Source: Pochonia chlamydosporia 170 (lineage: Eukaryota; Ascomycota; Sordariomycetes; Hypocreales; Clavicipitaceae). From it: a DNA stretch of 64,000 nucleotides. Positions 55,714 to 64,000 of this stretch are shown here, piece by piece. Position 1 is the stretch's first letter. Each line of letters opens with the position of its first letter. The stretch spans positions 2,356,001 to 2,420,000 of the forward strand of contig NC_035791.1 in assembly GCF_001653235.2 (NCBI RefSeq), read 5' to 3'. The position numbers were made by a program, and so were the translations under genes. The notes under the pieces were generated by a model that saw only the letters and a list, made by a program, of their open reading frames with translations, searched no databases and was not told the origin of the DNA.

Positions 55714-57841
55714 ATGGCCTCGGTCACGTCCCTGGACAAGGACCTGCGCAAGATGCGCCTGGACAAATACACGCCTGCCGCTGCCAACGAGGCACGCTCG
55801 TGGATTGAGGAGGCTCTTGGAGAGAGGCTACCATCTTCAGATCTGCTGGAGGGCTTGAAAGATGGCGTTGCGCTGTGCAAGTACGTCTGCTGTGTTGCTT
55901 GAAGGAATCTCCCTGACCTGCGAGACTTGCTAACCTTGGACTCTGTGTAGACTCGTCAACCTCGCAACTCCTCCGCCGGGCATCAGGTTCAAGCAGTCTG
56001 CCATGCCCTTTGTTCAAATGGAAAACATCTCACATTTCCTACGCGCCTGTCAGTCCCCGCCGCTGAACCTCCAACAGCACGACACCTTTCTCACCGTCGA
56101 CCTCTACGAGCAAAAGGATCCCGCGCAGGTTCTCCAGTGCCTCGGAGCATTCAGCAGGGCCGCGCACGACGCCAACCCAGGCCGTTTCCCTGAGCCGATA
56201 GGTCCGAAGACCAGGGCAGCCGGAGGAATCAGCCCGCAGGCATCGGGATACGGCTCACCCACTGGCCTTCGCGGCCGTGGTACCTCCATCACGAGCAATT
56301 CATCCTCCGCATATGGATCGAGACCGGTGCTTCCTCATAGAACTGGCGATACCACTCCCACTGGCCGCCGTAGTCCGACCAAGAGCCCGACGGCGAACCC
56401 CGGATCTCCCGGCCCTGTTAGCAGCTGGAGTAAGCGGGAGCATGAGGGGTCTACGGCGCCGGCGTGGAACATTGCCCAATACGGGTACATGGGCGGTGCG
56501 AGTCAGGGTAATCTAGGTATATCCTTTGGCGGTATGCGACAAATCACGAGCGCGAGTCCGCACGTACCTAGTCTGGCCGACAAGGAGCGTAAACGAAAGG
56601 AAGAGGCCGAGAGACAAGAGGAGGAGGAACGACAGCGACGCGCCCAGCTGGAAGCCGAGGAGGAGGCAGCTCGACGAGAGGAGGAACGCAGATGGGAACA
56701 AGAAACGCAGAGGCTGCGCGAGGAGGAACGCCGAAAGGCCGCCGAGGAAAAGCGCAGGTGGGAAGAGCAAGAACGTCAATGGAAGCTGACGGAGGAGAAA
56801 CGACGTCAGGAGGAGCACGAAGCTGCAGCCAGGCTGGAGGAGGAGCGTAAACGAGCCAGAAGCCGCAGCGACGCCAGACTGCAAGGCCAATTCCTGAGCC
56901 AGTACCAGGCCGAGCAGGCGGAAGCAGATCGTCGAAACAACCGCAGCCAGCAACTCGAGGAGCAGCTTGAACGGGCTCGCCAACGCGAGGCCGAGTACGA
57001 GCGTGAGCGCCAAACACGCAGCACCAGCAGACCCGTCGGCGAAATCGTCCCCAACAAGGCACGCTCCAGGAGCCGTGGTCACCGCGGTACATCACCATCG
57101 CCCTCTGCCCCCTCGGCCGTAGGACCGCAACGCTCGCAGAACCGCTACGAATCATGGACCAAAGACGACGAGCGCAAGTATCTCCAGACCCAGTGGACCG
57201 AGCACCAGCACGACTCGCGAGAATCGACCCTCGAGGATTCAGTGCAAGCTGAAGTCCAACCAACACCTCCCCTCGTCACATCCCCCCGTCCTCTCCCCGA
57301 GCCAAACGTCACACCCAAACCGAAACCCAAACCACAAATACCTACATCGCCCAATCCCCCCAGCAGCAGCCGACCGCTCCCCGACCCCAAAAAGTACACG
57401 TCTCCCCCCTCGGCATCCTCACAAACCAGAACAGATCGCTTCCTCGCCACCAACACACCCCCCACTCAACCCAAGCCCCATCAAACATATGCGCGTGAAC
57501 TAGGCGCCACCGAAGAACGAGACGGCGAAGACCGTCGCCGCGTGCAGAGCCAGGCGCAAACAAAAGCCGGCGGATGGGCGTCAAAGTCCCTCCTCGAGCG
57601 GGAGATGGAGATGGAGCGCCAGCGCCAGCAGGAGTGGGAGGAGTCGCAGAAGGAGACGGCCAAGGCGGTCCGCTCGGGAGAAGGCGTCGACGGCATTGGG
57701 GGAGGCGTCGGTGGTAGATGGGACGTAGGTCAATGGAGTGGCTATACGGGCGGCGATTCGCAGAATAGGGGAGCCCAGGGAATTGGTTCGGGGAGGAGAC
57801 AGATTGTTGGTCCGAGGCCTTTGCCTGGTTCGAATCGGTGA
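55714..57841 (+). CDS. Transgelin/SM22-type calponin-homology protein with coiled-coil tail
   Basis: Two exons, 55714-55880 and 55951-57841, join in a Lys codon to 685 residues. A calponin-homology domain occupies about 12-135 (LDKYTPAAANEARSWIEEAL, LLEGLKDGVALCKLVNLATPP, FKQSAMPFVQMENISHFLRAC, LTVDLYEQKDPAQVLQCLGAFSRAA). A Ser/Pro/Gly-rich linker follows. Then comes a very charged Glu/Arg coiled coil or single alpha-helix at about 261-413, and a Pro-rich disordered tail with further charged segments. Single CH domains of this kind occur in transgelin and the yeast actin-bundler Scp1 (about 200 residues). The extra 500 residues make this much longer than Scp1. An actin-cytoskeleton role is expected from the CH domain; the tail's role is unknown. 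Confidence 0.9.
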
Positions 57842-58951
57842 TGGGAGTGGGAGCTGATGATGCAATAGATGGGATGGGTAAAGGCGTATCTTGTGCGGAT
57901 ACCTAGTTTTAATTTGACGTATTGCCAATATTTGACTGTACAAGTGCTATATTTGCTGTGCGTGACCACAGTCTGTGGCCATGAGTATTTGCCCTCGTTC
58001 ATCTCCGATCTGGCTCCTCCTCCTTGTTGTCCATGAATCCCTCCGTAAGGCTAGATGCCATTAGCATAGACTTTGACACAAGACTACCTACTCCCTACGT
58101 AGCGTCCTATTCCTGTCTAGTCCCAAGCTAAGTGCGAGTGTAATCGCCAAACGTCTGCCCATGTACGTCGCCTACCTCCTCGCCGTCTTCTAAACTGTTA
58201 TCCTCGTCCAGGATGGGCAAATACTAATGGTCTACCCATACTTGGGTGGACAAATACTTATGACCTTCCACTCCGTAGGGAGCTGAGGACAGCCTACTCT
58301 TGGTCGTAGTCGTTGGCATCGGGTAACCGTCACTTACACACTTCATCATACGACTACTTATTATTGATGATACACAATCGGGACATAATTAAAATATAAA
58401 TTTACCATTCGTGTATTATGGTATACATAGACAACGTATATACTCGTGTTTCCGCCATGGACTCATCTACAGCCCACCATACTGTGACAATGACAAGTCG
58501 TTTTCGCTAATCTCACCAAGGATGACTAAGTACTGCTTTCTTCATGGACATCCTGTGTACAGCCCAATGACCTAGCTTTTATTCCCGCATTCGAGACCGG
58601 ACATAACTCGCTTCGCCCGTTGGCAACAATTCCAGTTTCACGACCCTCAGTATGTCTAGTCGCAGCCAACATGGCCGGTTATTGGAGTAGACGTCTCTCA
58701 TTCGAGCGGGGTTGCAATAACAGCACCAGCACCAGCACCTCTTCTCTCTTTGTCCCCAGTCACATGTGGCTGTTGCCGCAAAAAAAGAAAACTTGTGACA
58801 GATATCTTGCAGTTGTCTGATACGACTGCGTAGGTTCAACTTTAACAATACTTGCCATAATGGCGGCCCGTTCCGTCGCGGCTCGGAGGCACTCGTTTTC
58901 GTATGAAGGGGGAAGGGATCTCTCATTCATGGCCAACATGTGCTTGCCCGA
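57842..58951. other. Convergent intergenic region CH gene / SET gene
   Basis: Tail-to-tail spacer of 1.1 kb, mostly AT-leaning. It shows the imperfect palindrome CTACTCCCTACGTAG near 58088 and a CACTCCGTAGGGAG near 58270, both related to the TACTCCGTA motif. No gene is supported. Confidence 0.5.
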
Positions 58952-60610
58952 TTAGGGTCCTTCGATGCCGTTCTGAGTGGCTTCGTCTCGACAACGTTTG
59001 CACATGCACCACCCTCCTAGGCTTCCTCGAGCCCATTCTCGTCGTTGCTGTACGGACAGAGAAACATCGCAATAATGGTTCAGGATCTCCTCGCCCTTCT
59101 TGATGCCTCCGGATTGGCCGCCGACAACCCGCTCCTTGCGAGCCCATAGGACCATGCGCCCACCCCAGTCCCAGGTGACGTTGGGGTCGCAATCGTGGTT
59201 GGCAAGGCACCAGTATGGATGGACTGCTGCCACATCTGGACGTCCGTCCCGGGGGTTCTTCCGTGCTGATGCTGTGCCGCGGAACTTGGCGTATAGGGTA
59301 TTCAGTACCCAAAAGTCGTATTGGGGAAGAGACGTATATATGTCAATATCCATCTTTTCCAGTACATGGAGTGGCGTCTCGATGCTGTATTTGAAAGAAA
59401 ACGGCAATGTCCACTCTGGTGGTGGGCCGGCATTGGGCGATATATCGATGTCGTTGGTAGCGGTTGGTACGAAATCTCCCCAGATGAATCGGACTTCCCG
59501 TACATCAAGGGGATGGATTTCTTGATGAGCAGCTAATGCCAGTACGCGAGAGAGCAAAAGGAGGTATAGCGTCTCGTCTGCCTCGGAGGCTTCGGGATCC
59601 TTGGCTATGGCGTCGACATCCTTCTCGCAAACAGCTGGATGGTAGCGCTCCTGTGCAATATCGTGGCAGTATTGACTGCAGTAAACAGTGTCATAGCACT
59701 CATCGCAATTCACAGCCTTGTTTTCACTGTCAAGGGGTGGAAGATCGGAGCTGCATGCGTCACAAACGGGATCCTTTAACCGATTGTTCGCTGTCAGTAG
59801 CGAGTATTCGCGCAGCACGTCCTCTCCCGGTTCTATATCTTCAACCGCAAACACACCGAGCTGCTTGCAAGTTGGAATTACGTCGTAATGGTCTGTGTTG
59901 CTTGCCCCTTCCAACAGAACGGGCAATGTGGCAACCTGTACCGCGCATTTCGGGGCCATTGTCTTGAGGTCTGCATTCAAGGTATCCAAAGACTCTTGCG
60001 CAAAACGGTCGGGTTCATGGTCATTCCATGGATAAACCTCTCGACGAACCACGCCAAAGTCTGGCAAGTCGTTTGTGTCAAAGTCATCGCGTCGCAGTCG
60101 ACGTCGGGCCACAGTCTTTATGTGAGATTGTGTATTGAGAAGTTCTTTATTCTGTGGGGCGAGCTTTAAACCTCGTTCGCAAAAGCTGGAGGCACTTTTC
60201 AAGCATCCGCAGAGGAGTAGACTCAATGCTAAAACCTGGTAAGCTCGAATAGAGGCAAGACCGGCGAGTCGACGTGCAGCTTCTTCACCACCACCCAGGC
60301 TTTCGACGACAGCCGGCGACCACTCCTCAGGAAGGTCTCCGAAAGTCATCACCTCAGGAAAGGGAATGCATGTGTGCATCAACAGGCTCTCCATAGCCTT
60401 TTCATGGTATTCGAACCCTTCATTGCATACTTCGTCAGTTAACAACAATGCCTTGTAGGCATCACCGGCGGCGAGATCCGGGTAGCCCAGGTCGGAGTGA
60501 ACGACGGCACGTTGAAGGTAGAGTATTAAGTCATAGGGCAGGCCGGCGAGACCTTCTGTCAACTGCAGTCGACGATCAAGAAGCTGCTCGCGAAGGTCAA
60601 CGTCGTCCAT
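58952..60610 (-). CDS. TPR-SET protein with MYND-like zinc finger (SMYD-type lysine methyltransferase family)
   Basis: Single exon, 552 residues, ATG at 60610 (MDDVDLREQLL). The N-terminal part (about 1-165) is helical and TPR-like (LYLQRAVVHSDLGYPDLAAGDAYKALLLTDE; SASSFCERGLKLAPQNKELL). The SET region starts at about 248 (KQLGVFAVEDIEPGEDVLREYSLL). A MYND-like Cys/His cluster interrupts it at 283-328 (CDAC, CDECYDTVYCSQYCHDIAQERYHPAVC). The SET core resumes to include NHDCDPN at 471-477 (usually NHSCxPN) and GEEILNHYCD at 506-515, with post-SET cysteines in CMCKRC at 535-540. This order is that of SMYD-like enzymes, which methylate lysines on histones or other proteins. The SAM-binding Asn/His and catalytic Tyr positions are present. 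The substrate is unknown. Confidence 0.9.
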   Translation of the reverse strand: MDDVDLREQLLDRRLQLTEGLAGLPYDLILYLQRAVVHSDLGYPDLAAGDAYKALLLTDEVCNEGFEYHEKAMESLLMHTCIPFPEVMTFGDLPEEWSPAVVESLGGGEEAARRLAGLASIRAYQVLALSLLLCGCLKSASSFCERGLKLAPQNKELLNTQSHIKTVARRRLRRDDFDTNDLPDFGVVRREVYPWNDHEPDRFAQESLDTLNADLKTMAPKCAVQVATLPVLLEGASNTDHYDVIPTCKQLGVFAVEDIEPGEDVLREYSLLTANNRLKDPVCDACSSDLPPLDSENKAVNCDECYDTVYCSQYCHDIAQERYHPAVCEKDVDAIAKDPEASEADETLYLLLLSRVLALAAHQEIHPLDVREVRFIWGDFVPTATNDIDISPNAGPPPEWTLPFSFKYSIETPLHVLEKMDIDIYTSLPQYDFWVLNTLYAKFRGTASARKNPRDGRPDVAAVHPYWCLANHDCDPNVTWDWGGRMVLWARKERVVGGQSGGIKKGEEILNHYCDVSLSVQQRREWARGSLGGWCMCKRCRDEATQNGIEGP

Positions 60611-61718
60611 TTCGTTTCGCGAAATCGTACGCTCGATACATGAGATGCGGAGCTATGCTCGGGACGCCAAGATTGCTGGTGAGGTGGTAACGAAGAAAAA
60701 CCTCGAACCGAACCGCGGGGAACTCCTCGAGGCTGCTATGTGGTGATTTTTCCAGGATCTGCAACTGTCTTGGAGATCCGCCAAGGATAAGTGGTGAGTT
60801 GTGTGCCGTGAGATTTATGAAGCAACTCAATCTTGTTGGTGAAGGTCTCGTGACAACACAGCTACGGCGAGAAAACTAATGGCCAGCACTTGGGACAGCA
60901 CTCGGGATGCAAGCCCAATTCGACGGGTCAATGCCCAATCGAGTTATGAATTTGGCAAGGGGCCAGGGAGTATGTTGTAGGATTTGGCAGAGTAGCAAAA
61001 CGCCTCACAAGCCCTGCAACAAGGTCAGCATTACCACACAAGGTTTGAGAGGCACGCCACGAGGAGAATGGGGATTTCGTTGGACGAACCGAGCTCATAG
61101 ACCGATATATGGCTAAAACGTCGCCCTTTCTGGAGGGTCGTACCTATGCAATGACAGATCGAGAAGAGGAAAAAGATCAAAAGGAACCGGTTGGTTCTGG
61201 GAGATGTGGTTCAGTGGCACCAAAAATGGACCGAAAGCGAAAAGCATAGGAAAGGATAGGATGGGATAGGATAGTAGGATGGATGGATGGGTCAATCAGC
61301 CTCCAGTTGGACAGGACAGGATGGACCCGGGAAGAACCAGGAGAGCATGGCTGTTTTGTTTCGCCCCTCCGTTTCTCTGTTCAGGGTCCCAGAATATGAA
61401 ATTCAGGGTCCAGCAGACACTATGACTAGTGACCCAACAGGGGATTGATCATCAATCATGCCGATGTAAGAGTGTGGCTGCTATGATAGAGATCAGTGGC
61501 TTCACGCCAGCGGCCGGGCCAGGAAGGGCCAGAACTATCGAGAAAACGGCGGCACAGCTGCCCAGTCTGGGCTCTCACAGACCAGGCCACAGGCCAGACA
61601 GGCCAGGCTCCAGACTTGGGGCCAGGGAAGACAAGACAGGGCAAGACAGGGACTCGGGGTCATCTGCTCTGAACTCGCTGTGATGCTGAAAGTGGTGGTG
61701 GGTGGGACGGGACTTGGA

Positions 61719-61754
61719 TTGATGCTTGATGCTTGATGCTTGACACTTGATGCT
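61719..61754. repeat. TTGATGC heptamer tandem
   Basis: Three adjacent TTGATGC units, then TTGACAC and one more TTGATGC, in non-coding sequence. Confidence 0.82.
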
Positions 61755-62161
61755 CAACGACGCTGAGGAATCGAGGCGCAGGCCATCCATCTCAGCCCTG
61801 GCAGCAGAAGCCAAGGAGGGTAAATCAGACGAGACCCCTGGTATTTTCGGATTCGTTGGATGAGAGCACTCGAGAAGAATAATGACCTGCTTTTCTGTGC
61901 GAGGGAGCAGGCATCATTGTGGCGGCGAGCGGTGGGGAAGGTGGCTCAAGAGCCTGGTAGCTTCAACGTTAGCTGGGCCGGCGGAGGAAGAAGCAAGAAA
62001 AAAAAAATTCTGTACTTTCTCGGTTTCTTGGCCTTGGGGCTGCACTGCATGTGGAAGTTTCGGTTTCCCTGTGTCTTCTGTTTGGCTCAGGCAGAGCCTC
62101 CACAGCGAGAAAGCGAGAAGCAAGTCAGGCTTAGCCAACAATCACTAATCGTCAAGCAGCG

Positions 62162-62216
62162 AGACCAGATTTGATCTGACCAGACTTGACCAGACCAAAC
62201 TTGACCAGACCAGACG
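62162..62216. repeat. TTGACCAGACC cluster
   Basis: Four ACCAGAC heptamers within about 40 bp, spaced by TTG or CA. This is the densest local array of a heptamer scattered through the spacers of the window. Confidence 0.78.
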
Positions 62217-63177
62217 TGAGAAAGTCGACGTGGAACAATCGCTCCGTAGCGGGGAGTGGGGTCCCAACCAAACCAAACCAGACATTTCAAATGTCTCCTG
62301 CCTGGTGTGCTCCTGAGGTCGACATGGAGATGGAACCGTTCGAGGCTCTCGCCCATCCATCACCAGACACAACGACCTCGACTGTAGCGCGCTCTAGCTG
62401 TTGTCGATCCCTCAACTCTTATGCTGATGGTGCGCATCTTCCTAACGTCTAGAATACTTAGACAAAAGACACGAGACACTGGATGCCCACGCTCTCCTAC
62501 CGAACACCGCGACTGTAAACTACCGGCCGGGAACATTCTGCCCTTGACGATATGCAGTTGGCTGACCCATCTGTCTTGTCTGGACTCTCATAGGCACACA
62601 GACCATCGGAGCATGCACCGAGAGGGGAACAGTTGAATCATCAAATTTGCTGGAAACGTACGTCATGGTGACAACATACTGGTAAGGGTGGCGGGATCTA
62701 CAGCGCGTTCCTCAGTCAAGTTGCAATTGCTTCAATCAACTGAGCCAAGTCGATGGCCAGATACTGCATTTCAGAAGTCCTGCTTGTTGCCGACAATCTG
62801 ATGTGGCCGAGCCAGGTGCTGGCAGCAACGCCAAAACACCATGCCGTCTCAATTCCTTGCATTGGCATATGGCTCAATGAATATGCCTTCACAGGCCACG
62901 CACCAAGTCGACAAGACATGTAATATCCCGATTCTGAACACATACATTGATCGAGACTACATACGTATCGGCTTTCGATGGTATTAGTCCTGTACCAAGG
63001 AAATTTCTTTTTTCGTCGCTTCTCAAAAAGAGGAAATAATTGGACTGCAGATGCTCTCTCAAGCCCCAAAATTGGCAGTTCCTCTTGGCAGTTCCCAGTC
63101 AATGTCCATTTACCCCTCCAGCTCTCCCGCTTTTTTCCAACCCGACTGGACCAGCTTCCAACGAAGCCGTGCTCCAA

Positions 63178-63187
63178 TACCTAGGTA
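63178..63187. repeat. TACCTAGGTA palindrome, copy 3
   Basis: Third perfect copy of the decamer also seen at 37330 and 40032; non-coding. Confidence 0.75.
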
Positions 63188-64000
63188 CTTTGGCAACATG
63201 GAAGCTACCCCGCCCTGCCTGCCCCCAAAATCCCACGCATTGATTTCTGCGCAGGTTTCAATCAATCGATCAATCCTGTTGAGTCGCCTTCAACATGTTG
63301 ACAGCAACTCTAGCAGCATTCTCACATACATTCTGTACAAGCCAGACACATTGTAAAATCAGGTATTTTCACTAGACTTTACTGATATTGGGCAACTACA
63401 AGTGCCAAGTACTTTGACATCAACAGCGTCGCCAATACTTAAGTAGATGGCCTCAACATTTGTGACACTGGATGGGCGATCACGCCACGACTCGCCGCCA
63501 GGCTTCATTCAACCTTTTGCCTCGTTCCCAACGCTTGGCCATCAGTGGGAACCAATGCAAAGAACGCTTGACATGCCCGTGCAAGCTTCAGCATAGCGAT
63601 TGGTATCAACACTCACTCGTTCCACGAAGTACAGTCGACGTGGTCATGGTGGTCTGGTGAAGGTTCTTATTCGGGCAGGCAGATGAAATGCGCCAGGCTT
63701 GATGCAAAGCATGTGAAGATGGCCAAAGCCAACCAAAGTCGCAAATAATACTTAAACCCACGTCACGCAGGCACTCGGCTCATGCCGACAACGTGGTCAG
63801 TACCTTGCTGTTGCGTATCCAAACCTAGATTCTCTTGTACCAGACTCTTTACAGACCACATGCTGTGCATCAAACTCAGACTCGTCGACCTGGGCAAGAT
63901 AAAAATTCCTCCATAGCCATAATTAGAACAGACAACGTCATGCCCGCCCATTCTGTCAATGCCTTTCATCTTATCAGAGCCACATGAGTGGAAGCCCCAC

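Larger units (their letters stand above)
60611..64000. other. 3.4-kb spacer to the right edge
   Basis: No supportable gene; all frames are short and without domains. It holds a GGATA/GGAT tract (about 61253-61292), a TTGATGC tandem (61719-61754), a TTGACCAGACC cluster (62162-62216), and a TACCTAGGTA palindrome (63178-63187). The first few hundred bases are the SET-gene promoter. Confidence 0.5.

Noticed and set aside
56568..57266. 232-codon minus-strand frame across the CH-domain gene
   Set aside because: Antisense of the Glu/Arg-rich coiled coil, which leaves the reverse strand free of stops by composition.
57815..57841. GGTTCGAATC as a tRNA B box
   Set aside because: It is inside the coding end of the CH gene and no cloverleaf or A box can be drawn. 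Other GGTTCGA-like strings in the window also failed this test.

Overview
The window is nuclear DNA of a filamentous ascomycete, most likely a sordariomycete and probably a hypocrealean. The evidence is short GT-AG introns of about 55-115 bp (one of 318 bp), fungus-specific families (velvet factor, DUF7729, WSC/DUF1996, DHA1-type MFS, full-size ABC-B transporter), and a block of about 90% A+T at the left edge of the kind left by repeat-induced point mutation (RIP). Fifteen protein genes can be supported, about one per 4.3 kb. No rRNA, tRNA, CRISPR array, intact transposon or biosynthetic gene cluster was seen. The species is not identified.

Layout. 1-388 is the AT-rich block. 2838-14418 is a housekeeping stretch: a membrane protein of unknown function, Rad23, Bdp1 (TFIIIB B''), Bre1 (H2B E3 ligase) and a SARAF-like ER protein. 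Rad23/Bdp1 and Bre1/SARAF are convergent pairs, and Bdp1 and Bre1 share a divergent promoter. 18646-22748 is a multidrug-type ABC transporter. 27025-28260 is a DUF7729 surface or secreted protein. 35609-36871 is a velvet regulator that looks like VelC. 41136-43028 is a secreted DUF1996-WSC protein. 43765-45558 is the 25S rRNA m5C methyltransferase Rcm1/NSUN5. 49105-51007 is an MFS drug/polyamine-type transporter. 51887-60610 is a second dense stretch: a conserved protein not recognised, a complex I assembly factor (NDUFAF2/B17.2L), a transgelin-type calponin-homology protein with a long coiled-coil tail, and a TPR-MYND-SET protein.

Several long spacers (14.4-18.6, 22.7-27.0, 28.3-35.6, 36.9-41.1, 45.6-49.1 and 60.6-64.0 kb) hold no supportable coding gene. 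They carry short dispersed motifs that recur across the window: the palindrome half TACTCCGTA/TACGGAGTA, the palindrome TACCTAGGTA, and the heptamer ACCAGAC. They also hold microsatellites, a 44-bp tandem repeat, and a perfect G-quadruplex motif just past velC.

The genes do not form one pathway. Informational and chromatin functions (Rad23, Bdp1, Bre1, Rcm1, SET) are mixed with transport and cell-surface functions. I did not find a clear new biological system. The best leads are the dispersed palindromes, the large non-coding territory in front of velC, the velC 3' G-quadruplex motif, and the unrecognised 571-residue protein. Splice sites were assigned by eye from GT/AG signals, reading-frame continuity and family consensus; no transcript data were available.
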